Of a stretch of DNA of 19,350 nt, positions 1 through 6,711 are shown one piece after another. The translations under genes were made by a program, and so were the position numbers. The notes under the pieces were generated by a model. The model was not told the origin of the DNA, did no database searches, and saw only the letters and a program-made list of their open reading frames with translations. The stretch is taken from assembly GCA_016703325.1 (NCBI GenBank), contig JADJCH010000005.1:1-19350 (forward strand), read 5' to 3'. Numbering within the stretch: the stretch's first letter is position 1; the number at the start of each line of letters is the position of its first letter. The DNA is from Burkholderiales bacterium (lineage in GTDB: Bacteria > Pseudomonadota > Gammaproteobacteria > Burkholderiales > Burkholderiaceae_C).

Positions 1-8
1 AAATTAAA

Positions 9-341
9 ATGATTCGAACTATGATCTCAAGTATTTTAACGTCATTTCTTCCTCCGCTTCTTGCACTGTTCGCAAGCATTCTGTGGTGGCGCAATTTGTC
101 GTCGCCTTGGCTATTCTTCGTTAGTGCCACACTGGCAGCATTCGGCATTCAAGCAGTCGTCGCGTTCATCTGGGACTACTGGCCCCAATTCTTTGGAGGC
201 TACTTCCTTGAGGCGACTGATCAAATTTCCGGAAGAATTCTTGGTGAAGCTGATATCCAGCACGCGCCGGGGAGAAAGACCGTGCGATTATCCAAGCTAT
301 ATGTCTATTTTGCGCGGCAGTACCATTCCTCTTCTGGCTGA
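9..341 (+). CDS. Small membrane protein of an integron cassette, unknown function
   Basis: This is a 110-residue protein that I do not recognise. Residues 5-30 and 33-55 are strongly hydrophobic, which suggests two membrane helices near the N-terminus followed by a polar tail from about residue 68. The ATG lies only 8 bases into the window and 31 bases separate its stop from a clear attC site, so it fits the body of an integron gene cassette. Cassette genes commonly lack their own promoter and are read from an upstream Pc promoter, which is not visible here. An overlapping frame runs through the attC site and is judged a shadow. A frameshift in the tail cannot be excluded, because the last 40 residues look unlike a membrane protein. 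Confidence 0.5.
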   Translation: MIRTMISSILTSFLPPLLALFASILWWRNLSSPWLFFVSATLAAFGIQAVVAFIWDYWPQFFGGYFLEATDQISGRILGEADIQHAPGRKTVRLSKLYVYFARQYHSSSG

Positions 342-371
342 AAAGTGGGCTGTCCACAAAATGAAAGTGAC

Positions 372-429
372 GTCCAACCCATCATTCGACCGGACCGCCT
401 TTGGCGGCCAGTGAATTCAAGCGTTGAAC
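372..429 (+). other. Integron attC recombination site (58 bp)
   Basis: The site begins with GTCCAAC, a perfect match to the RYYYAAC inner core. It ends with GTTGAAC, a perfect match to the GTTRRRY core where the integron integrase cuts. Between them lie the usual conserved blocks (CCATCATTCGA on the left, GTGAATTCAAGC on the right) and an imperfect central hairpin, GGACCGCC-TTT-GGCGGCC. The length is close to the classical 59-base element. The next open frame starts 5 bases after the site. No integrase gene or attI is in the window. Confidence 0.9.
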
Positions 430-433
430 TCAT

Positions 434-1100
434 ATGTCGACCGATCTCGAGGCTCGTTGCCAGGAACTCATAACCCGAGGACGCGCCCTAGCTTCTCAAA
501 TTCGGGTCTAGGACGGCCACGCAAACCATTGGTTTCGCGCCGAAGATGTGCCGAGCCTGCAATCTTGGATTGCGTCTGCCGCCAACTTCTTCCGCCTGTG
601 TGCAACGCCAGATACATACTTCCTGCAAGAAGCTACGCGGATTGTCGAAGACAAGCAGCTAGCCGGAGGCGTTCCATATCACACTGTACAGAAACTTGTT
701 GGGCTACTGCAGTCCATTGCTGAAGAAATGCAGCACGGCTTCATGCGAAAGGCTGAGTACATTTTTGTTGCTTCCACATTCGACGATTTCCTAGATCACG
801 CGGCCGAATTCCACAGGTCGGGCAAAAAGATTGAATCCTCGGTCTTAACAAGTACTGTATTTGAGGACGCTGTTCGCCGTCTTGTTACAAAGATGGCTAT
901 GGAGCAAGCCGGCCGCTCCTTGGACAGTCTCATTGATGATCTTGCTAAGTGCGGCGCAGTTACGCAAGTGAAGGCAAAGCGGTGGAAGAGCTACGCTGGT
1001 GTTCGAAATAAGCTCAACCCACGCTCAGTGGGACGAATTCGATATCAGAGATGTTGGTGGAATGATTAAGGGCACTCGTGTAATCATCGAATCACTATGA
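434..1100 (+). pseudogene. HEPN-like cassette gene, broken by a stop codon and a frameshift
   Basis: The frame opens with ATG at 434, just after the attC site. It reads MSTDLEARCQELITRGRALA, then meets a TAG at 509-511 and continues in the same frame with DGHANHWFRAEDVPSLQSW. Near 1014 one extra A shifts the frame. Removing it gives RNKLTHAQWDEFDIRDVGG and a natural TGA at 1098-1100, for about 221 codons. RNKLTH matches the R-N-x3-H signature of HEPN domains, many of which are ribonucleases in toxin-antitoxin or abortive-infection systems. That role is inference. The uncorrected downstream frame (548-1069) ends in an unrelated tail. The breaks may be sequencing errors or real inactivation. 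No antitoxin partner is visible in the same cassette. Confidence 0.6.
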
Positions 1101-1106
1101 CGAGTT

Positions 1107-1172
1107 CCAACCTCTCATTCCACCGGAGCTACGTGAAAAGCCAAGCAAGCCGGTGAAATAAAACGTCAGCCG
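1107..1172 (+). other. Degenerate attC-like site
   Basis: The segment sits exactly where an attC site is expected, between the end of the HEPN-like gene and the next start codon. It starts TCCAACC and contains inverted arms ATTCCACCGG and CCGGTGAAAT, with one mismatch, around a short loop. The right end reads GTCAGCC instead of GTTRRRY, so the integrase cleavage triplet is lost. I read it as a decayed or miscalled attC; the call rests on position and the inner arms only. Confidence 0.4.
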
Positions 1173-1183
1173 GCACACAAAAC

Positions 1184-1681
1184 ATGTCCACTTCCACCAC
1201 TGAACTGACCTCGAAGAACCTCGTCGGTGCCGCGGGCGAGTACTACGTCTGTGCAGAGCTGTGTCGCTATGGCTACCTCGCTCTGATGACGCCCAAGAAC
1301 AACCCACTCTTCGATGTCGTTGCAACGTCGCAAGATGGAACGAAGTCCGTCGCGATACAAGTTAAGACAAGGTCCGTTCGCAACGAACAAGGTTGGAAGC
1401 TTGGTGCCGACATGGCATCGGAAGATAAATCCAAGGGACTGTTTGTCGTCTTGGTCAATCTCAAAGAGTCAGATCCGCCAGACTTCTATGTCTACAAACG
1501 AAAAGAACTTGTCAAGCGAGTTCAAACAGTGTACGAGTCGTACATGGCAAAGCCGAAGAAGGACGGGTCGCAGCGTAAGGCCGTTGGTTTTCGCTGGTTT
1601 GACGAGATCTCGTTCACGGAGGACGACAAGTCACGCAGAAACAACTGGGAGCGCATCCACGAGGCACTGACTACGGGCTAA
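1184..1681 (+). CDS. PD-(D/E)XK nuclease-like cassette protein
   Basis: This is a complete 165-residue protein. It shows the core of the PD-(D/E)XK nuclease fold: Glu19 in GAAGEYYVCAEL, Asp44 in NPLFDVVA, and a Q-V-K-T segment (Gln59, Lys61) on the following strand, in the order used by restriction-type and Holliday-junction-resolvase-type enzymes. The active-site acid before the lysine is Gln, as in several restriction enzyme families. A conserved tail (GFRWFDEISF) is followed by a charged C-terminus. Small proteins of this kind are recurrent in integron cassettes, and the gene lies in one here. Its stop codon TAA lies inside GGCTAAC, close to the attC inner core, but no convincing downstream GTTRRRY was found. 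Substrate and biological role are unknown. Confidence 0.7.
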   Translation: MSTSTTELTSKNLVGAAGEYYVCAELCRYGYLALMTPKNNPLFDVVATSQDGTKSVAIQVKTRSVRNEQGWKLGADMASEDKSKGLFVVLVNLKESDPPDFYVYKRKELVKRVQTVYESYMAKPKKDGSQRKAVGFRWFDEISFTEDDKSRRNNWERIHEALTTG

Positions 1682-1866
1682 CCCCTTTCCAAAGACTGTC
1701 CTCCAATTCAACCCCGTTCAAGACGGCAATTGAGTGCTTGGTTTCTTCCCAAACGATGTGTTGTCCGAGCATGGTCACGACGAAGAAACTGCACATCCAC
1801 AAACGGCTCTGCCACAGCGCGAGGGGGCCCGAAATTCCAGTCGACCAGCAGGAGGCACGCTCTAAA

Positions 1867-1878
1867 CTGAAGTGCAAC
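1867..1878 (+). repeat. Left terminal inverted repeat of the IS30-family element
   Basis: CTGAAGTGCAAC is the exact reverse complement of the sequence at 2934-2945. It lies 28 bases before the transposase ATG. Confidence 0.75.
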
Positions 1879-1906
1879 ACCGCCATGAAATCAACAGGTT
1901 GAGCCG

Positions 1907-2951
1907 ATGGGACAAGAGTATTCAAGCCTGAACATTGAGGAGCGCACGCAGCTTGGACTGCTGGTGTCGCGAAGCTGAGCCAGCGGAGATCGCCGCGCAG
2001 ATGGGCGGTCTACCTCGACCATCAGCCGGGAGCTGGCGCGCAATGGACACCCACAGCGGGGCTATCTGGCCGCTGGCGCTTCAGCAGGCAGCCAGTCAGC
2101 GCCGGGTGCAGGCCAAGGCCGGCGTGCGCAGTTGGGCGCCCGATTCGACACCCCGCTGGGCAAGTTCGTGCGCCACGAACTCCAGCGCGCCCCAATCACC
2201 CGAACAGATCGCAGGCAGACTCAAGCGCATGCACCCTGAAGACCTGACCCAGGCGTCTCGCACGAGACCATCTACCAGGCCGTCTACCTGGTGCCGCGCG
2301 GCAAGCTGCGCACCGAACTCATCGCCGAGCTGCGCCGCAGCCCACGCCAAGCGCATGCCGCGCGCTCGGGGCACCAGCCGCAAGGGCGGCAACATCGTCA
2401 ACCTCGTGCCCCTGAGCGAGCGCCCCGCCGAACCGATTCCGGCTGGTACCCGGCCACTGGGAGGGCGACTTCATCAAGGCGCGCGCAACGCCAGCGCCAT
2501 CGGCACAACCGTGGAGCGTCACAGCCACTACCGATTGCTGCTTACCCAGATGAACGGCTGCACCCCTCAGCACGCCCTCGAAGGCTTCGATCGTCGCTTC
2601 AAGACCGTCATCCCCGAGATGCGCCAAAGCTTCACCCGACCGCGGCTGCGAAATGGCCCGCCACCGGGAGCTGACCGGGGCCACCGACATGCCCGTGTGC
2701 TTCTGCCGGCCTCAGCCCCTGGCAGCGCGGCTCCAACGAACATGAACGGCTTGGTCCGACGGTTCCTGCAAGGGCACTGATCTGTCCTCCATCACCCCGC
2801 AGAAGCTTGCCTACATCAAGCCATGCTCAATGACCGGCCTCGCAAGATCCTCGACTTCCGAACGCCTCGCGAGGTCTATACCGAAATCGTCCAGGCCAAG
2901 CTCGCCGAGAGACAGGCGGTCACTGCCAAAACCGTTGCACTTCAGACTTGA
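1907..2951 (+). pseudogene. IS30-family transposase, multiply frameshifted
   Basis: From ATG 1907 the frame reads MGQEYSSLNIEERTQLGLL and reaches a stop at about 1976. After a frame change come PAEIAAQMG and TISRELARNG, the helix-turn-helix of IS30 transposases. Later fragments in other frames give HWEGDFIKGARNASAIGT (catalytic DDE domain, first Asp), TDMPVCFC, SPWQRGSNE, NMNGLVRRFL (later acidic residues), and AMLNDRPRKILDFRTPREVY near the C-terminus. The last codons, VALQT-stop, end at 2949-2951 inside the right terminal repeat. At least four or five frame changes are needed to read it through. The large frames on either strand here are shadows. Some of the damage may be sequencing error, but the density is the highest in the first half of the window, so real decay is likely. 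Confidence 0.85.
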
Positions 2952-3444
2952 CTCCGCCCCCTTCCAACCCAAGACCCGTCTGCTGCGCATCGGCGCGGTC
3001 ACGCTCACGGTGGCGGCAGCGTTGCTGGCGGCGGGGCCTGCGGTGGCGGATTCGATGAGTTGGACCAGCACGAGTTACATCGTTTCGCAGGACCGCACGA
3101 CCGGGCAGTTCCAGCGCCGCGGGGTGGCGATGTTTGCCGGCGGTGAGGTGGCGACGTTCACCCTGGCCGGGCAGGGCACCTCCTTCGACCCCAAGGTGCT
3201 GACCTACAACGCCAAGATCGTCTACACCTTCGAGGACGGCTCCACGCTGCAGCAGGAAGGCAGCGGGCGCAATGAGGTGACCACGCCGCCGCGTAGCATG
3301 CAGCAGGGCAGTGGACGGCTGGTGGGCGGCACCGGCCGCTTCGAAGGTGTCAGCGGCACGACCGTGTCCACGGGCCGGGCGCTGAGCGAATGGGATGCCA
3401 TCAACCAGTTCAAGGCGGAGTACAGCCTGCCGGCGAAGAAGTGA
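2830..3444 (+). CDS. Secreted beta-barrel-like protein, 5' end replaced by IS sequence
   Basis: The recognisable protein begins at about position 2980 with a lipid-free signal peptide: KTRLLR, then the hydrophobic stretch IGAVTLTVAAALLAAG, then PAVADS, with probable cleavage after ADS or AVA. The mature part has about 125 residues, is rich in Gly, Thr and Ser, and contains GGTGRFEGVSGTT. That resembles the Gly-rich strands of dirigent or allene-oxide-cyclase-like barrels; the similarity is weak and no enzyme activity is proposed. No ATG or GTG precedes the signal peptide in frame until ATG 2830, which lies inside the IS30 transposase in another frame. The native start was therefore probably lost when the IS landed. 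If expressed, translation would begin in the IS. The stop is 20 bases before the next gene. Confidence 0.55.
   Translation: MTGLARSSTSERLARSIPKSSRPSSPRDRRSLPKPLHFRLDSAPFQPKTRLLRIGAVTLTVAAALLAAGPAVADSMSWTSTSYIVSQDRTTGQFQRRGVAMFAGGEVATFTLAGQGTSFDPKVLTYNAKIVYTFEDGSTLQQEGSGRNEVTTPPRSMQQGSGRLVGGTGRFEGVSGTTVSTGRALSEWDAINQFKAEYSLPAKK
2934..2945 (-). repeat. Right terminal inverted repeat of the IS30-family element
   Basis: GTTGCACTTCAG is the exact reverse complement of the left repeat. It lies inside the last codons of the transposase, whose stop codon is 6 bases from the presumed element end. Confidence 0.75.
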
Positions 3445-3466
3445 GAGTGAGGCGGTGGCGCTGGTG

Positions 3467-4338
3467 ATGCTGCTGGAAACGGCGCGCGGCCCGTTTGCGG
3501 TCGAGGATTTCGGCGGCTGCGGGCCGGACCTGCTGCTGGTGCATGGCACCGGCCACAACCTGGCGGTGTGGGCGCCGCTGGCCGAGTGCCTGCGCGGGCA
3601 CTTCCGCGTCGCCGCCTTCGACCTGCGCGGCCACGGGCAGACGCCGCAGGACTCCAGCGACCCGGAGCAGTACTGGCGCGACATCGGCGCGGTGTGCGCC
3701 GCGCTGGGCCTGCGGCGGCCCTGGCTGATGGGCCATTCGACCGGCGGCTATGCGGTGACGGCCTTCGCGGCCGATGGCGGGGACTGTGCCGGCATCGTGG
3801 TGCTGGACGGCTTCGTGCTCGACCCCCGTCAGACGCCCGAGGAGCGCCAGGCCTGGCACCTGCCGCGTGAGCAGCTCTGGGACCTGTTCCGCTACGGCTG
3901 GCGGGCGACACCGGCGGAGGTGGAAGCCTGTGGCGCAGGTCATCGCCCAGGCGCCGGGCGACTGGCTGAACGCGGGCGTGCCGGCCGCTCAGGTGGAAGG
4001 CGTTCACGCGCCGAGCCTTTCTGGCCCAGCCGGACGGCCGGCTGCTGCGCCGCCCGACGATGGAAGAGATCGCGGTGGTGAGCCGGCCCGATCCGGATGC
4101 GCCCATCCACCCTGCGGTGGATCTCTACGATCGGCTGACGCTGCCGGCCGGCTTCCTGCTGGCCACCCGGGGGTTGTATGCCACGCGCCGGGCGGCGCTG
4201 GAGGCGGTGGTGGTGCGCCGCCCCAACCGACGCCTGCGGTTGCTGGACGCCAACCACAACCTCCACCTGCAGCAGCCCCAGGCGGTGGCGGAGTTCATGA
4301 TCGGGATGCTGGACGGCATCCCGGCCGGCGCGGCCTGA
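3467..4338 (+). pseudogene. Alpha/beta hydrolase, two frameshifts
   Basis: Starting at ATG 3467, the protein shows the oxyanion segment LLLVHGTGHNLAVW, the strand AAFDLRGHGQT, and the nucleophile elbow GHSTGG (Ser in G-x-S-x-G). The acid is possibly in the VVLDGF region. After EVEAC, near 3930, the frame must shift to read VAQVIAQAPGDWLNAGVPAA. It must shift again near 4000 to read AFLAQPDGRLLRRPTMEEI. The last part, 4060-4338, is open and carries the catalytic His in LLDANHNLHLQQP. Corrected length is about 290 residues, normal for the family. Both breaks fit single-base indels in conserved sequence, so the gene may be intact in the organism. The substrate cannot be inferred. A GTG at 3455 or 3464 is an alternative start. 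Confidence 0.75.
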
Positions 4339-4377
4339 CCCTGGCCTCCACCGGAGGCATTCACCGGAGCCCACGAC

Positions 4378-4542
4378 ATACGCGGACATCGCCTCATCGG
4401 CCCGTTGATCCTGATCCTGCTGGGAACGCTGTTCCTGCTGCAGAACCTGGGCTGGCTGCCCAACCTGGGCCCGCTGCTGGCCCGCTGGTGGCCGCTGATC
4501 CTGATCGCCGTCGGGGTGTCGATGCTGCTGCGGCGGCGCTGA
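4378..4542 (+). CDS. Small two-helix membrane protein (LiaF/DUF5668-like), possible ATA start
   Basis: This 54-codon frame is too short for usual gene finders. It reads RGHRLIGPLILILLGTLF, LLQNLGWLPNLGP, then LLARWWPLILIAVGVSML and LLRRR-stop. That is two hydrophobic helices joined by an N-L-G-W turn, with a basic end, typical of the small membrane module also found at the N-terminus of LiaF-type proteins. The codon where Met is expected is ATA (4378-4380). GGAG lies at 4366-4369, a suitable ribosome-binding distance upstream. ATA is either a rare start or a miscalled ATG. The gene lies 39 bases after the hydrolase, in the same direction. Confidence 0.5.
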   Translation: MRGHRLIGPLILILLGTLFLLQNLGWLPNLGPLLARWWPLILIAVGVSMLLRRR

Positions 4543-4579
4543 GTTCGACGCTGAGTGCGGCGCTTCGGCCGGCAGCCAC

Positions 4580-4840
4580 TCAACTGATTGATTGCGGCAG
4601 ATCGCCCCCGGGTGCTTTCGGCGCGTCCGTGCGCAGGGCGTCGAGATCGCCGCTCCATTGAACCGAGCCGCGCAGCTGCCGGATGGCGGCCTGGCGGCTC
4701 AGTTGAAGCAGCGTCTTCAGGCCCAACTCCACCACCTCACGCTGGGCGTGGGCGCCTTCGTCCATGGCGTGCACGGCCAGGGCGCGGATGCCGATGGCAT
4801 CCTCATCAGTTTCAGAGGTCAAGTCTCGCCTCTTGTCCAT
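4580..4840 (-). CDS. VapB-type antitoxin without its own toxin
   Basis: The protein has 86 residues from ATG at 4840; a GTG immediately upstream is also possible. The segment AHAQREVVELGLKTLLQL followed by RQAAIRQLRG and VQWSGDLDALRTD is the C-terminal two-thirds of VapB-family antitoxins. These end in an L-R-G...W-x-G-D-L-D motif that plugs the PIN toxin. The first 25 residues (DKRRDLTSETDEDAIG) do not look like the usual DNA-binding beta strand, so the N-terminus may be eroded or frameshifted. In a standard vapBC operon the toxin would follow, toward lower coordinates, but none does. It overlaps the upstream RHH gene by TGATG or more. I call it an orphan antitoxin. Confidence 0.65.
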   Translation of the reverse strand: MDKRRDLTSETDEDAIGIRALAVHAMDEGAHAQREVVELGLKTLLQLSRQAAIRQLRGSVQWSGDLDALRTDAPKAPGGDLPQSIS

Positions 4841-5058
4841 CACCGACCCCCGCCGCCTTGTCCAGCAAAGCCAGACCTCTCGCTTCCCGCCCCGCCCCGC
4901 GGGCAGCGCAACTGGAAGCGGGTTTCGGCGTCGAACTCGGCCAGCATCAGGGTGGTCATTTCGTCGAGCATGCGATTGATCGTCGTGCCGCGGCGCTTCG
5001 CCAGGTCGCGCAGGCGTTGGTGCTTGTCGTCGGGGACACGAAGGGTCAGTGCGGCCAT
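4840..5058 (-). CDS. Ribbon-helix-helix antitoxin partner of the PIN toxin
   Basis: The start MAALTLRVPDDKHQRLRDLA, followed by KRRGTTINRMLDEMTTLML, is a ribbon-helix-helix DNA-binding fold: a beta strand at residues 3-8 and two helices. Its ATG overlaps the end of the PIN toxin gene by 13 bases, so the two are translationally linked, with the toxin first. After RFQLR the written frame becomes Gly/Arg-rich (CPRGGAGSERSG). One missing base near 4918-4925 would restore AARGAGREARGLALLDKAA, a more protein-like tail ending at 4812. The C-terminus is therefore probably frameshifted. The protein should bind its own promoter and neutralise the PIN toxin; this is known for the family, not shown here. 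Confidence 0.7.
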   Translation of the reverse strand: MAALTLRVPDDKHQRLRDLAKRRGTTINRMLDEMTTLMLAEFDAETRFQLRCPRGGAGSERSGFAGQGGGGR

Positions 5059-5483
5059 GATTCGATCTCCTGCAGGAAAGTGACGGGGTCGCAGACGGTC
5101 AGGTTCGGGAACCGCAGTTCTCCGCGAGACAGGTCGCGCAGGTTGCGTGTGACCACGAAGTCCGCCGATGCCGCGACGGCCAGCTCGATGAGGTGGTTGT
5201 CGCCTTCATCCGGCAGGTTCGGGCGCCACCCGTAGTAGACGCGCGTCCAGGTGCATCGGGCCAGGAGGATGTCCAGCAACTCGCTGCGCTCGTCGGGCGA
5301 CAGCGGTGATGCCTCCGCCCAGGCGATGCGCCCGAACAGGCCTTCGTACTCGGCAAGGAGCGCCGCACCGATCACCGGCTGAACCCGCCCCTGCAGGCAG
5401 GCGCGGACAACGCTGTTCGAGGGACCGCTGCCAAGGCAGGCGGACACCAGGACGTTGGTATCGATGACAGCGCGCGGAATCAC
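5046..5483 (-). CDS. PIN-domain toxin (VapC-like ribonuclease)
   Basis: This complete 145-residue protein starts with GTG (5481-5483). It begins IPRAVIDTNVLVSACL, the first PIN strand with the metal-binding Asp in DTN. Later acidic residues appear at EYEGLF (about residue 46) and in LPDEGDNHLIELAVAA (Asp-x-x-Asp type, about residues 90-97). The strand ADFVVTRNLRDL near residue 108 carries the last conserved block. This matches the 'PIN family toxin component' group of about 140 residues, which are Mg-dependent RNases. The RHH antitoxin follows with a 13-base overlap, so the toxin comes first in the operon, the reverse of the usual antitoxin-first order. Minus-strand transcription would start in the 132-bp gap before the divergent gene at 5616. 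Confidence 0.8.
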   Translation of the reverse strand: MIPRAVIDTNVLVSACLGSGPSNSVVRACLQGRVQPVIGAALLAEYEGLFGRIAWAEASPLSPDERSELLDILLARCTWTRVYYGWRPNLPDEGDNHLIELAVAASADFVVTRNLRDLSRGELRFPNLTVCDPVTFLQEIESWPH

Positions 5484-5615
5484 GCCGACAAGGTAGCATA
5501 TTTGCCACCACTGCGTTCAACTCACCCACAAGCCGCCCAGTGAGGCGTTGACCTCCCAGACCCACGCGATCAAGTGCTACGCTGACTTGTGTGTTGACCG
5601 AATTCGGAGCTGCCG

Positions 5616-5963
5616 ATGGCTGCCAATGTGAACTTCACGGCTTCTGTGGATCGTGACCTGCTCCAGCGCGCCAAGGTGATCGCGGCCAAGTTGGACACCT
5701 CGGTCAATGCGCTGCTCAATGCCGAGCTCCGCTACCTGGTCGAGACCTTCGAGGTTGCCGAGGTGGCGGGCCATCAGAACTACTGGACGCTGCTCGATTT
5801 CTCACTCGGCCGGATCGACGACCACGCGGCACTGAACGCGCTGGGCATTGACAACGCGGAAGAACTGTTTCTGCTGATGGCGCAGGCGCGTTTGCCGATG
5901 CCGCGTCTGTCGGAGGCGATGACCCAAGGCATGGTTGAGGGCTTGAACGCCCTGCCGTCCTGA
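5616..5963 (+). CDS. RHH-like protein, probable solitary antitoxin or regulator
   Basis: This 115-residue protein begins ANVNFTASVDRDLLQRAKVIA and continues KLDTSVNALLNAELRYLV. A beta strand plus two helices fits a ribbon-helix-helix DNA-binding domain. The C-terminal half (residues 60-115; ALGIDNAEELFLLMAQARLP) resembles toxin-binding tails that contact PIN proteins, but I do not recognise a named family with certainty. It is transcribed divergently from the PIN/RHH operon across a 132-bp gap and has no toxin gene downstream. It may be an antitoxin left behind, or one that acts on the neighbouring PIN toxin. Confidence 0.55.
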   Translation: MAANVNFTASVDRDLLQRAKVIAAKLDTSVNALLNAELRYLVETFEVAEVAGHQNYWTLLDFSLGRIDDHAALNALGIDNAEELFLLMAQARLPMPRLSEAMTQGMVEGLNALPS

Positions 5964-6241
5964 GCGGGGTGTTCGGGAGCGTGCGCGGAAGCGTCCTCGT
6001 GGCGTACTTCGCTGGCCACCAGGCAGCAGAAGCCGACGTGACCACCTCTCCGGCCAGACAGACATGCGACGCCGCTGGGATCATCTGCGGGCTGGACCGG
6101 GCGAACCACGTCCAGCCCGCACCATCGCCGATGACAACCCGCAGCCGCGCGGGTACCCTGTCTGGACAGGCCCGAACCCGACAGCCGTTGGGCACCCCCC
6201 GCCGGCGGGCCTGGATTCCCCCTGGACGGAGAGGACACACC

Positions 6242-6571
6242 ATGGCCATCCTGCATGCCATCCCCGGTCAACCTGTGGACGTGTCGCCGCTGGGCGCGCG
6301 GCTGGAGCGGGGCCAGTCGGTGGCGCTGTTCAAGTCGCGCGATCTGGAGGTGATGCGGGTGGTGCTGGCGCCCGGCAAGTCGTTGCCGGCGCACAAGCTG
6401 CCGGGCGACCTCACTCTGCACTGCCTGGAAGGGCGGCTGGAGATCGGCGTGCAGGGGCAGCGCACCGAGCTGCTGCCCGGTGAGCTGGTCTATCTGCCCG
6501 GCGGGGTGGTGCACGAGGTGACGGCGGTGGAGCCGTCGTCCGCGCTGGTGACCATCGCATTGCACGCCTGA
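6242..6571 (+). CDS. Single-domain cupin protein
   Basis: This 109-residue protein has a strong ribosome-binding site (GGAGAGGA) 8 bases before ATG 6242. Cupin motif 1 is partly kept (MRVVLAPGKSLPAHKLPGDL) and motif 2 is LLPGELVYLPGGVVHEVTAV. The usual metal ligands are reduced: His in LPAHK and His in VVHEV are visible, and Glu is missing from the first motif. It could bind a metal through fewer ligands or act without one. It sits alone, 210 bp before the box operon and in the same direction. The TGCA operators lie between the two, so co-transcription with box is unlikely. Small cupins of this type are often found near stress or regulatory genes; no substrate is inferred. Confidence 0.75.
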   Translation: MAILHAIPGQPVDVSPLGARLERGQSVALFKSRDLEVMRVVLAPGKSLPAHKLPGDLTLHCLEGRLEIGVQGQRTELLPGELVYLPGGVVHEVTAVEPSSALVTIALHA

Positions 6572-6605
6572 CCCGCCCATTTGCGTCACGCCACGCTGCG
6601 CAGAA

Positions 6606-6623
6606 CATGCACTGAAGTGCATG
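6606..6623. promoter_or_regulatory. boxR operator: TGCA-N6-TGCA palindrome O1 (candidate BoxR operator)
   Basis: CATGCACTGAAGTGCATG is a perfect palindrome with 8-bp arms around GA. The spacing TGCA-N6-TGCA matches the operator type described for BzdR/BoxR-family regulators of benzoyl-CoA pathways. It lies 59 bases upstream of the proposed -35 box. Confidence 0.7.
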
Positions 6624-6681
6624 GGTCCAGTCTTCGACTCAGTGCTTACCCCAGCATGGCGAGATGTGGGCGGTGCAATGA

Positions 6682-6711
6682 TTGACCGTGCCTCAAAACA
6701 TGCAGTATGAT
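6682..6711 (+). promoter_or_regulatory. Sigma70-type promoter of the box operon
   Basis: TTGACC at 6682-6687 and TATGAT at 6706-6711 are separated by 18 bases. This predicts a transcript start near 6718, about 64 bases before the boxC ATG. The -10 box lies inside operator O2, so a bound regulator would block RNA polymerase. Confidence 0.65.

Larger units (their letters stand above)
1863..2951 (+). mobile_element. IS30-family insertion sequence, decayed
   Basis: The ends share a perfect 12-bp inverted repeat: CTGAAGTGCAAC at 1867-1878 and GTTGCACTTCAG at 2934-2945. Looser similarity extends a few bases outward. Between them is one transposase gene, and the element is about 1.09 kb, which is normal for IS30 relatives. 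The triplet CTC lies at 1860-1862 and 2952-2954 and could be a target duplication, but the outer end positions are uncertain by a few bases. The transposase is frameshifted, so the copy is probably not autonomous as written. Confidence 0.8.

Noticed and set aside
1682..1862. A third attC or small gene between the nuclease-like cassette and the IS30 element
   Set aside because: GGCTAAC at 1676 resembles an inner core, but no GTTRRRY with matching arms follows, and the minus-strand frame (1671-1925) has no support.
5964..6241. Possible gene in the 278-bp gap before the cupin
   Set aside because: Both strands have open frames but no start with a ribosome-binding site and no known motif; I see nothing I can support here.
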